Source: Microbacterium commune
GTDB taxonomy: Bacteria; Actinomycetota; Actinomycetes; Actinomycetales; Microbacteriaceae
Reading direction: 5' to 3'
Length of the DNA stretch: 64,000 bases
NCBI RefSeq assembly: GCF_014836945.1
Contig: NZ_JACSPX010000001.1
Location: 799,727-863,726 of the forward strand
Under the pieces are notes generated by a model. The model was not told where the DNA came from. It did no database searches and worked only from the letters and a program-made list of their open reading frames with translations. Below are positions 27,312-34,401 of this stretch, one piece after another (the stretch's first letter is position 1; every line of letters begins with the position of its first letter). A program made the translations under genes and the position numbers.

Positions 27312-27350
27312 TGTCACGTTTTGACATGGGACGTCTCGGTGGGAAATAAT
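27312..27350 (+). promoter_or_regulatory. Strong promoter with inverted repeat over the -35, before the Cys-rich leader ORF
   Basis: TTGACA (27321-27326, perfect -35) and AATAAT (27345-27350) are 18 bp apart. The inverted repeat TGTCA-CGTTT-TGACA (27312-27326) covers the -35 and could be an operator. Transcription should start at about 27357-27358, on the ATG of the leader ORF. Confidence 0.75.
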
Positions 27351-27357
27351 CGCCCCC

Positions 27358-27459
27358 ATGACCACCAACGCAAGCCCTCTGTCCGCCCAGGAGGCGAACG
27401 GGACTGCCGGGATGATGATGCCCGGTCGCGTTGGCATGTGTTGCCGAATGTGTTGCTAA
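27358..27459 (+). CDS. Leaderless Cys-rich leader peptide (putative attenuator ORF)
   Basis: A 33-codon ORF whose ATG lies 7 nt after a strong -10, so the transcript probably begins at the start codon. The peptide ends MCCRMCC directly before TAA: four of its last six codons are Cys. Cys-rich leaderless short ORFs are known in mycobacteria as cysteine-sensing attenuators, where ribosome stalling at Cys codons alters downstream RNA folding. Here the following RNA has mutually exclusive hairpins. The downstream gene is a winged-helix regulator rather than a sulfur-assimilation enzyme. Translation of the ORF is inferred, not shown. Confidence 0.6.
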   Translation: MTTNASPLSAQEANGTAGMMMPGRVGMCCRMCC

Positions 27460-27605
27460 GGCGCAACCACCCAGTCCGACTCGCTGAATTCTCCTCGATC
27501 TGAGGGACGAGTCTCTGAGCGCCCACCCTTCGCGCTCATCACCCCACCGGCTCCGCCCGGTCATTCGTGCAACGCATCCCTCGGCTCACGCAAGGAACCA
27601 TCATC
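27460..27605 (+). promoter_or_regulatory. Structured leader RNA with alternative hairpins
   Basis: This 146-nt stretch separates the Cys-rich ORF from the winged-helix gene. GACTCG (27478-27483) pairs with CGAGTC (27508-27513) around an inner CCTC/GAGG stem. TGAGCGC (27516-27522) pairs with GCGCTCA (27532-27538). GGCGC at 27460-27464, immediately after the leader stop codon, can instead pair with GCGCC at 27519-27523, which would break the last hairpin. This is the layout expected of an attenuator. Confidence 0.45.
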
Positions 27606-28295
27606 ATGTCGAACACCGCCCTCCTCGAGCGTCCCGTCACCGCCCCCGTCCGCGTCGTCTCGCCCGCAGACGCCGCCGCCGACCTCCCATCCGTCCGCTC
27701 GCCGCGCGGCTTCGCCCTCTACGTCGGCATCGACGAGATCAAGGCCGCATCCGCCGGGGTCAGCCTCCCCGTGCTCGTCGACGCACTGCGCCGCACGCTC
27801 GCGGAACTCGCTCCGACCGCCGAGACGCACGCCACCGTCGCCCTCGCCCCGCAGTCGGCCGGTGGTCGCGACCTCGACGTCGTGCGCCTCGCCCTGCACG
27901 AGCCCGGCGCCATCGCCCGTGCCAACGCCGCCGTCGAGGAGGAGAAGGACGAGGAATCGGGCGTCGTCGTCGACATCTCCCGCAAGCGCGTGCTGCTCGA
28001 CGGCGAATCGGCCTCGTTCACGTACAAGGAGTTCGAGCTGCTGCAGTACCTGGTGCTGCGCGAAGGCCGCACCATCGAGCGCAGCGAGCTGGTCTCCGCC
28101 CTGTGGCAGGCATCCACCGACGAGGAGGCGCCCGGCGAGCGCACCATCGACGTGCACGTGCGTCGCCTGCGCGCCAAGCTCGGCCGCCACGAGGACATCG
28201 TGCGCACCGTGCGCGGTGTCGGCTACCGCTTCGACCGTCACGCCGACGTGTCGATCCGCTACGGCCACGGCACGCCTTCGCCCGACCGCTTCTGA
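27606..28295 (+). CDS. Winged-helix (OmpR-type) DNA-binding protein without receiver domain
   Basis: Protein of 229 residues. The C-terminal third (about 115-215) is a complete OmpR/PhoB effector domain: FTYKEFELLQYLVLREGRTI, then TIDVHVRRLRAKLGRHEDIV and TVRGVGYRFD. The N-terminal 110 residues are not a phosphoreceiver: no DD/D/K pattern is seen. They instead read as an alpha/beta segment (GFALYVGIDEIKAASAGVSL, AELAPTAETHATVAL, LDVVRLALHE) that may sense something else. The ATG at 27606 has AGGA 8-11 nt upstream. It is likely controlled by the structured leader. Targets are unknown. Confidence 0.8.
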   Translation: MSNTALLERPVTAPVRVVSPADAAADLPSVRSPRGFALYVGIDEIKAASAGVSLPVLVDALRRTLAELAPTAETHATVALAPQSAGGRDLDVVRLALHEPGAIARANAAVEEEKDEESGVVVDISRKRVLLDGESASFTYKEFELLQYLVLREGRTIERSELVSALWQASTDEEAPGERTIDVHVRRLRAKLGRHEDIVRTVRGVGYRFDRHADVSIRYGHGTPSPDRF

Positions 28296-28303
28296 TCCCC
28301 GAC

Positions 28304-28364
28304 CTCACCGACACCCCGGGCTCTCACCGACACCCCGGGCTCTCGCTGAGACCCCGGGGTGTCG
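28304..28364 (+). terminator. Terminator with duplicated 5' arm (19-bp tandem repeat)
   Basis: CGACACCCCGGG occurs at 28309-28320 and again at 28328-28339 as part of a 19-bp tandem repeat. The sequence 28353-28364 is the exact reverse complement (12 bp). Either copy can form the stem; the nearer one leaves a 13-nt loop. It lies 9 bp after the stop of the winged-helix gene. Confidence 0.6.
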
Positions 28365-28446
28365 CCGTCTGATGCACCGGGCGCCGGCGGACGAGCAGAC
28401 GGGATCTCCGTGGGCCGATGTCAGGGACCGCGCGTAGAGTGCGGGC

Positions 28447-29385
28447 ATGACCCTGATGACGGATGCCGTGGCGCCTGCGCGCGAGTCCGTCTACCGGCCT
28501 CGGCGTCCGCTCGACCTCGGTCGCACGGTCGGGATGCTGCGCCGCGGGGGAACCGATCCGACGATGATCGTCGACAGCGGCCGGATCTGGATGGCGTTCC
28601 GGACGGATGCCGGGATCGCGACGCTGTGCCTTCGTCAGAGCACCGAGGGGGTGCACGCCTCGGGGTGGGGACCGGGCGCCGCCGAGGCCCTGGCGGTCGT
28701 TCCTCGACTGTGCGGTGCCGACGACGATGACTCCGGCTTCGACGTCTCGACGCACCCGAGGCTCGCGGAGGTCGCGCGGCGGCATCCCGGCATCCGGATG
28801 GCCCGAACCGACCGCGTCTTCGACGCCCTCGCCTGCGCGATCATCGAGCAGAAGGTGACCGGCATGCAGGCGTTCGGCGCCTGGAGGTATCTCGTCACCC
28901 GCTTCGGCGAGCGCGCGCCTGGCCCCGTGCCGCGGCCCATGTTCGCCTCCCCCGCGCACGACGTGTGGCGGGACATCCCGTCGTGGCAGTGGCACCGCGC
29001 GGCTGTCGAGCCGCCGCAGTCACGCACGATCGTCGCCGCGGCCCGACGCGGGGCGAGCGTCGAGCGCGCGGCCCTCGCCGCGGTCGACGGGGCCGACCGG
29101 GATCGCGTGCTGACGAGCCTGCACGGCGTCGGCGTGTGGACTTCCGCCGAGACGCGCATCCGCTCGCTGGGCGATCCCGACGCCGTGAGCGTGGGCGATT
29201 ACCATCTCGCACACGAGGTGGGCTTCGCGCTCACCGGTCACCGCACCGATGACGACGGGATGCTCGAGCTGCTCGCCCCGTGGAGCGGGCACCGGCAGCG
29301 CATCATCCGGCTGATCTGGGCGTCCGGCTCACGGGAGCCGCGCCGCGGCGCCCGCCTCGCCCCCGAGGATCACCGCGACCGCTGA
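28447..29385 (+). CDS. DNA-3-methyladenine glycosylase, AlkA-like (HhH-GPD)
   Basis: Base-excision repair glycosylase of 312 residues that removes alkylated purines. The core reads FDALACAIIEQKVTGMQAFG (about 126-145). The helix-hairpin-helix LTSLHGVGVWTSAETRIRSL (about 219-238) is followed by VSVGDYHLAHEVG, whose Asp is the catalytic residue of the family. There is no Fe-S cluster. The N-terminus (RPLDLGRTVGMLRRGGTDPT) matches the AlkA_N region. TAGAGT ends 6 nt before the ATG (leaderless). Confidence 0.9.
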   Translation: MTLMTDAVAPARESVYRPRRPLDLGRTVGMLRRGGTDPTMIVDSGRIWMAFRTDAGIATLCLRQSTEGVHASGWGPGAAEALAVVPRLCGADDDDSGFDVSTHPRLAEVARRHPGIRMARTDRVFDALACAIIEQKVTGMQAFGAWRYLVTRFGERAPGPVPRPMFASPAHDVWRDIPSWQWHRAAVEPPQSRTIVAAARRGASVERAALAAVDGADRDRVLTSLHGVGVWTSAETRIRSLGDPDAVSVGDYHLAHEVGFALTGHRTDDDGMLELLAPWSGHRQRIIRLIWASGSREPRRGARLAPEDHRDR

Positions 29386-29435
29386 CGACGGTGCCGTCAT
29401 CCGCGCCCTCCGGAAGGGGTGCCGGCGTGCCGCGG

Positions 29436-29511
29436 CACGGATGTCGGCGGACCGCACGAATGTCGGCGGAAACAAGCGGTTCGGACCGACATCCGTGATT
29501 CTCGCCGACAT
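29436..29511. repeat. Interleaved inverted repeats (GATGTCGG hairpins)
   Basis: Two left arms, CACGGATGTCGG (29436-29447) and ATGTCGGCG (29460-29468), are followed by two right arms, CCGACATCCGTG (29486-29497) and CGCCGACAT (29503-29511). Arms can pair first-with-first and second-with-second (interleaved) or nested, so two exclusive folds exist. It lies between the 3' ends of the glycosylase gene and the converging siderophore ATPase gene. The same GATGTCGG core appears in the large hairpin at 60606-60672. Confidence 0.6.
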
Positions 29512-29539
29512 CTGCCCGGGACACCACACGGGGAGCGCG

Positions 29540-30295
29540 TCAGTAATACACGGCGAGGGGTCCGTGCGGGCCGTCGATCACCTGCACGGGCGTCTCGAAC
29601 ACGCGCGTGAGCACCTCGTCGGTCATGATCTCGGCGGGCGTGCCGAACTCGACGACCTGGCCGTCCTTCATGGCGCAGATGCGGTCGGCGTAGTGTCCGG
29701 CGAAGTTGATGTCGTGCAGCACGATCACGATCGTGCGGCCGAGCTCGTCGGCGGCGCGGCGCAGCTGCGCCATCATCGTGACGGCGTGCTTCATGTCGAG
29801 GTTGTTCAGCGGCTCGTCGAGCAGCACGACATCCGTGTCCTGCGCGAGCACCATCGCGACGTACGCCCGCTGACGCTGCCCACCCGACAGCTCGTCGAGG
29901 TAGCGATGCTCGAGCATCCCGAGATCGAGGAAATCGATCGAGCGGCTGATGACGTCCTCATCCGCCCTGGTCAGCCGCCCCTTCGAATGCGGGAAGCGGC
30001 CGAAGCCGACCAGCTGGCGCACCGTCAGCCGGGTCACGAAGTGGTTCTCCTGACGCAGGATCGACACGACCTTCGCGAGATCGGCCGACTTCGCCGACGC
30101 GACGTCGAGTCCCGCGATGGCGATCGATCCGGCATCCATCCCCATCAGCCGTCCGACCATCGTCAGCAGCGTCGACTTGCCCGCCCCGTTCGGTCCGATC
30201 AGCGCCGTGATGCCGCCCTCGGGGATGACGAGGTCGACGGGCCCGATCGCGACGTCGGTCGCATACTCGCGGCGAACCTTCTCGATGGTGATCAC
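29540..30295 (-). CDS. Iron-siderophore ABC transporter ATP-binding protein
   Basis: ATPase of a ferric-siderophore importer (FepC/YclP type), 251 residues. Walker A GPNGAGKSTLL (about residues 33-43), signature LSGGQRQRAYVAMVLAQ, Walker B VVLLDEPLNNLD and switch IVIVLHDINFAGHYAD are intact. The GTG at 30295 overlaps the stop of the upstream permease (GTGA). Last of four genes: binding protein, two permeases, ATPase. The set most resembles the Bacillus YclNOPQ (petrobactin) system. Confidence 0.92.
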   Translation of the reverse strand: MITIEKVRREYATDVAIGPVDLVIPEGGITALIGPNGAGKSTLLTMVGRLMGMDAGSIAIAGLDVASAKSADLAKVVSILRQENHFVTRLTVRQLVGFGRFPHSKGRLTRADEDVISRSIDFLDLGMLEHRYLDELSGGQRQRAYVAMVLAQDTDVVLLDEPLNNLDMKHAVTMMAQLRRAADELGRTIVIVLHDINFAGHYADRICAMKDGQVVEFGTPAEIMTDEVLTRVFETPVQVIDGPHGPLAVYY

Positions 30296-31350
30296 AGGCG
30301 TCCCTTCTTGAGGATGACGATGAGGAACACGACGCCGCCGACGAGCTCGATGATGATCGAGACGACGCCCTGCGCGTAGAACACGTTGCGCATCACGAAG
30401 TACGCGCCCGACAGGATGGTGAAGGCGGTCAGCGCGGCGATGGGGAACACCAGGCGGTGATCGTCCGATCCGGCGAACTGGTACGCGAGCGTCGCGACGA
30501 GGAACCCGAGGAAGGTCATCGGCCCGACCAGCGCCGTCGAGGTCGCCATCAGCACGGCGACGAGGAAGAGCGTGATCATCAGCTCGCGCCGGTGGTTCAC
30601 CCCGAGCGCGTTCGCGGTGTCGGCGCCGAGCGCCATCACGTTGAGCCGGCGGGCGCGCATCCACAGCAGGACGGATGCCACGACGCACAGCGGCACGCCG
30701 AGCGGGAGGTACGACGCGTCGGCGTTGGAGATGTTGCCGAACAGTCGCGCGGCGAGCACGTCGAACTCGCTGGGGGTGAGCAGCCGCTGCATGAAGGTGG
30801 CGATGGCCCCCAGCCCGCCGCCGATCACGATGCCGATCAGCAGCATGATCTGCAGGTTGGCGTAGCGTCCGGTGAGCAGCCAGCCGTAGAGCAGCATCGC
30901 GAGGGCCACCATGACGGCGATCTGGATGCCGAACTGCAGCAGCCCCTGCATGGCGACCAGGCCCGCGATGCCGAACAGGTAGACCGACGAGGTCTGCACG
31001 GCCCGGTACAGCGACTCGAATCCGAGGATCGACGGGGTGACGATCCGGTTCGTCGCGACGGTCTGGAAGCTCACGGTGGCCACCGCCTGGCAGACGGCGA
31101 CGATGATCATCACGAGCACGTTCGTGAAGCGCAGCTCGGCGATGCGCCAGAAACCGTCCGTGCCGAACGGCATCGGGTTGTCCCAGGCGAGCAGTCCGAT
31201 GCCGAATCCGACCGAGAGCACGACCAGGATCGTCAGCGCGATCAGATAGCGACGTCGGGCACGGGCATCCGCGAACCAGCCGGCGGCGGCGCGCATCGGC
31301 CTCTGCTGCGCGACGTTCGCCCGCCCGAGCAGGTCGACCCGCCTAAGCAC
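30292..31350 (-). CDS. Iron-siderophore ABC transporter permease (FecCD family)
   Basis: Membrane permease of 352 residues with nine or ten hydrophobic segments. The family motif GLGAIATFMQRLL and the late VGPMTFLGFLVATLAYQFAG (about residues 255-275), the contact loop with the ATPase, are clear. GTG at 31350 overlaps the preceding permease gene by 8 bp. It resembles the YclO half of a two-permease siderophore importer. Confidence 0.9.
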   Translation of the reverse strand: MLRRVDLLGRANVAQQRPMRAAAGWFADARARRRYLIALTILVVLSVGFGIGLLAWDNPMPFGTDGFWRIAELRFTNVLVMIIVAVCQAVATVSFQTVATNRIVTPSILGFESLYRAVQTSSVYLFGIAGLVAMQGLLQFGIQIAVMVALAMLLYGWLLTGRYANLQIMLLIGIVIGGGLGAIATFMQRLLTPSEFDVLAARLFGNISNADASYLPLGVPLCVVASVLLWMRARRLNVMALGADTANALGVNHRRELMITLFLVAVLMATSTALVGPMTFLGFLVATLAYQFAGSDDHRLVFPIAALTAFTILSGAYFVMRNVFYAQGVVSIIIELVGGVVFLIVILKKGRL

Positions 31351-32359
31351 GGCGACGCTGCCTGAGCAGGAGGAGCACGAACACGACCGCGCCGACGATG
31401 CCGAGGATCAGCGAGACCGGAACTTCGAACGGCATGACGATGATGCGCCCGATCAGATCGCAGAGCGTGACGATCCCGATGCCGAGCAGGCACACCCACG
31501 GCAGGTTGCTGCGCAGGTCGTCGCCGCGCAGCATCGAGACGATGTTGGGCACGATCAGGCCGAGGAAGGGCAGGTTGCCGACGACCACGGTGACGACGCC
31601 GGTGACGACGGCGATGAGTGCGGTGCCGAGAAGCATGATGCGGTCGTAGTCGAGCCCGACGTTCGTGGCGATCTCCTCGCCGAGACCGGCGACAGTCAGC
31701 CGATCGGCGACGACGAAGACGATCACGCCGACCACGGCGACGATCCACAGCATCTCGTACTGGCCGCGCAGCACCGAGGTGAAGCTGCCGGCGAACCAGA
31801 CGCCCAGGCTCTGCAGCGTGTTGGTGGCCAGGGCGAGGTAGGTCGATACGGCTCCGACCACCGCGCCGAGCATGATGCCCACGATCGGCACGATCAGCGA
31901 CGAGCGCAGCGACACCCTTCTGAGGAACAGGAAGAAGATCATCGTGCCGATGAACGCGGCCACGACGGCACCCGCCATGCGCAGCGGCAGCGAGGGGTGC
32001 GGCACGAGCACCATGACCGTGAGCAGGCCGAGGCCGGCCCATTCCGTGGTTCCGGTCGTGGTCGGCTCGACGAAGCGGTTCTGCGTGAGCAGCTGCATGA
32101 CGAGCCCGGCCATGGCCATCGAGGCACCCGCCAGCACGAGGGCGATGGTGCGCGGGATGCGGGTGATCTGGAACATCTCGGCGCCGTCGGGACTGCCGGA
32201 GATGTCGTAGACGCCGGTGAGCAGGGAGGCGACGAGCAGGGCGGCGACGACGAGGACGCCGATGAGCAGCTTGCCGTCGAAGAGGCGCCCGCGGGTCGCC
32301 GCACCCGCGGGCGGGGCGGGAGCCGGGGCGGGCTCGGAGAGGGGACGTGTGCGTGTCAT
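31343..32359 (-). CDS. Iron-siderophore ABC transporter permease (FecCD family)
   Basis: First permease of the siderophore importer, 338 residues. A Pro/Ala-rich cytoplasmic N-terminus is followed by helix 1 at about residues 30-50. RIPRTIALVLAGASMAMAGLVMQ (about 68-90) and VVGNLPFLGLIVPNIVSML (about 255) are FecCD landmarks. ATG at 32359 is reported; an in-frame ATG at 32380 adds seven residues, and neither has a strong ribosome binding site. It lies 52 bp after the binding-protein gene. Confidence 0.88.
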   Translation of the reverse strand: MTRTRPLSEPAPAPAPPAGAATRGRLFDGKLLIGVLVVAALLVASLLTGVYDISGSPDGAEMFQITRIPRTIALVLAGASMAMAGLVMQLLTQNRFVEPTTTGTTEWAGLGLLTVMVLVPHPSLPLRMAGAVVAAFIGTMIFFLFLRRVSLRSSLIVPIVGIMLGAVVGAVSTYLALATNTLQSLGVWFAGSFTSVLRGQYEMLWIVAVVGVIVFVVADRLTVAGLGEEIATNVGLDYDRIMLLGTALIAVVTGVVTVVVGNLPFLGLIVPNIVSMLRGDDLRSNLPWVCLLGIGIVTLCDLIGRIIVMPFEVPVSLILGIVGAVVFVLLLLRQRRRA

Positions 32360-32411
32360 GGTGCGAGGGCGCGGTGGCATCCGGGATCGGCCGGACGCCA
32401 CCGCGCTGATG

Positions 32412-33404
32412 TCACTTCGCGGACTTCTCGAGCGCGTCGGCGAAGTCGTTGAGGAAGGTCGTGTACGTCTGGATGCCCTCGTTGAGGTACGTGTCGGTGG
32501 GCATGTAGACGATCTGGTCGCTCTGGACAGCGGTGACGGATGCCAGCGCCTCGGAGTTCTCGAGGATCTCGGCCGCCTGCACGTAGTTCGGCTCCTGGTC
32601 GGCGAACACGGCATCGCGGTCCATGACGAGGATCCAGTCGGGGTTCGCCTTCGCGACCGCCTCGACCGAGATGTCGTCACCCTGATGATCGTCGGTGGCG
32701 CCGTCGACCTCGAGCGCGGGGCTGAGACCCAGGATGTCGAAGATCGGACCGAGGGTGCGGCCGGCGCTCGGGGCGATGTAGCCGATCTCGCCCCCGGACG
32801 TGGTGACGGCCATGACCGAGTCCGCGTCGTCGTAGGCGTCCTTGACGCGGGCCACAGCGGCGTCGAAGTCGTCGACGAGCTGCTGCGCCTCCTTCTGCTT
32901 TCCGAACACCTCGCCGAGCACGGTGACCTGACGCTTGAGCTCGTCGTCGAAGGGCTCGCCCTCGCGGGGGTCGAGCTCGAGGATGGTCGCGTCGGGCACG
33001 AGGCTCGCGAGCTTGTCGTGGTGCTGCGTGAAGCGCTGGCCGTTGATGATCAGGTCGGGTTCGACGGCGACGACCGACTCGAGGTCGGGTTCGTTGTGGC
33101 TGCCGAGGTCGATGATGCTCTCGTCGGTCTTGTATCCCACCGTCGTGGGCATGAGGGTGACGGCGCCGGCGGCGAGTTCGATGCCCCAGTCGCTGAGCGT
33201 CTGGAAGGTGCGGTTGTCGGTGGCGACGACAGACGTGGGCGGGGTGGCGATCTTGTGCGTGCCGTTGTTGTCCTCGACGGTGACCGTGCCGCTCGTGGGT
33301 GCGGCCTCGTCGGCTTCGGCAGCGGGGTCTGCGGCGCAGCCGGCGAGGGCGAGGACGCTGACGAGACCGAGTGCGGTTCCGCCGAGGATTCGGGGCACGG
33401 GCAT
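32412..33404 (-). CDS. Siderophore ABC transporter substrate-binding lipoprotein
   Basis: Extracellular binding protein of the FatB/CeuE/YclQ group, 330 residues. Lipobox LALAGC places the acylated Cys at about residue 23, with an acidic Ala/Pro linker after it. The class III fold signature includes ESVVAVEPDLIINGQRF and PSAGRTLGPIFDILGL. The ATG has AGGAG six nt upstream. Transcription starts in the divergent region beside the iron box at 33472-33490, so iron-repressed expression is expected. No siderophore synthesis genes are in the window; the compound is probably scavenged or made elsewhere. Confidence 0.92.
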   Translation of the reverse strand: MPVPRILGGTALGLVSVLALAGCAADPAAEADEAAPTSGTVTVEDNNGTHKIATPPTSVVATDNRTFQTLSDWGIELAAGAVTLMPTTVGYKTDESIIDLGSHNEPDLESVVAVEPDLIINGQRFTQHHDKLASLVPDATILELDPREGEPFDDELKRQVTVLGEVFGKQKEAQQLVDDFDAAVARVKDAYDDADSVMAVTTSGGEIGYIAPSAGRTLGPIFDILGLSPALEVDGATDDHQGDDISVEAVAKANPDWILVMDRDAVFADQEPNYVQAAEILENSEALASVTAVQSDQIVYMPTDTYLNEGIQTYTTFLNDFADALEKSAK

Positions 33405-33471
33405 GGAGAGCTCCTGTTCTGCGTGGGGTGATGCGCTGGCTGCGCGGTGGTGAACTCACTGTCACCGCGAC

Positions 33472-33490
33472 TTAGGTTAGCCTTACTTTA
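33472..33490. promoter_or_regulatory. DtxR/IdeR iron box overlapping a leaderless promoter
   Basis: TTAGGTTAGCCTTACTTTA matches 15 of 19 positions of the DtxR/IdeR consensus palindrome. It contains TAGCCT (33478-33483), the -10 of the siderophore-interacting protein gene, whose ATG begins at 33490. Iron-loaded repressor would block that promoter directly and probably the divergent importer operon 68 bp away. Confidence 0.85.
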
Positions 33491-34257
33491 TGAGCGATGT
33501 GAAATCAGGTTTCTCGATCGAGCGACAGGGGCTCGATCTGCGGTTCCGCACGGCCACCCTCTCCGAGCGGCAGTGGCTCGCGCCGAACTACGTGCGCGTG
33601 CGACTGACGGGCGACGACCTCGCCGGTTTCGAATCACTCGGCGCGGACGACCACATGCGGCTGTTCTTCACAGAGGCGGCGACCGATTCGGTCGACGAGC
33701 TGCGCGCCTCACCCAACCGCGAGTACACCCCGCTCGCCTGGGGCGAGAACTGGCTCGACGTCGAGTTCGCCGTGCACGGCGATGACGGCGTGGGTGCCCG
33801 CTGGGCGGCATCCGCTCCGCTCGGCTCTCCCGTCGGCGTCGGCGGGCCGCGCGGCTCGGCCGTGCTGACCGGCGCCCCGGGGTCGTGGCTGCTCGTCGGC
33901 GACGAGACCGCCATTCCCGCGATCCGTCGCTTCGCGGGGATGATCCCCGCGGGCACCCCGGCGCGCATCGTGATCGAGGTCGTCTCCGACGCCGATCAGC
34001 TCGCTCTGAACGCGCCGCTCGCGGTCGAGTGGCTGCACCGCGGGGACGCGCCGGCCGGATCGGCGTTGATCGCCTTCCTCGACGGTCTCGGCGAGACGGA
34101 TGCCGTGGGCTCGGACCCGTTCGTCTTCATCGCCGCCGAGCAGCAGATCGTCAAGCACGGCCGCGCACTGCTCGCACGCTGGGGCGTCGACGTGGCGAAG
34201 GCCGTCGTGAAGGGCTACTGGAAGCGCGACGAGGCGGAGTACCACGCCCCGCACTGA
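33490..34257 (+). CDS. Siderophore-interacting protein (FAD ferric reductase)
   Basis: Cytoplasmic FAD/NAD(P)H reductase of the SIP/ViuB family, 255 residues, which releases iron from imported ferric siderophores by reduction. The N-terminal FAD domain has the motif NREYTPLAW (R-x-Y-T, about residue 77). The C-terminal domain has LLVGDETAIPAIRRF (about residue 137) and ends KGYWKRDEAEYHAPH, typical of the family. Its start lies 6 nt after TAGCCT inside the iron box. It is divergent from the importer operon that supplies its substrate. Confidence 0.93.
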   Translation: MSDVKSGFSIERQGLDLRFRTATLSERQWLAPNYVRVRLTGDDLAGFESLGADDHMRLFFTEAATDSVDELRASPNREYTPLAWGENWLDVEFAVHGDDGVGARWAASAPLGSPVGVGGPRGSAVLTGAPGSWLLVGDETAIPAIRRFAGMIPAGTPARIVIEVVSDADQLALNAPLAVEWLHRGDAPAGSALIAFLDGLGETDAVGSDPFVFIAAEQQIVKHGRALLARWGVDVAKAVVKGYWKRDEAEYHAPH

Positions 34258-34319
34258 GCCGTGCCCGGCCCGTTCCGCGAGACGTGCTCTCCCCCGCCCG
34301 ACGTCTGTTCGGAACATGC

Positions 34320-34342
34320 GGAGCCGACCGACCAGCGGCTCC
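34320..34342 (+). terminator. Hairpin after the siderophore-interacting protein gene
   Basis: GGAGCCG (34320-34326) pairs with CGGCTCC (34336-34342) across a 9-nt loop, about 60 bp after the stop. Confidence 0.5.
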
Positions 34343-34401
34343 ACCTGGGGCGATCCACCGGCCAGAGAGCCGGCGAGCGCCGCCGCTGAAAGAATGATCC
34401 G

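Noticed and set aside
27207..27503. 98-codon plus-strand frame spanning the GNAT start and the Cys leader
   Set aside because: It begins inside the antisense GNAT gene and has no initiation signal. The promoter at 27321-27350 instead targets the 27358 ATG.
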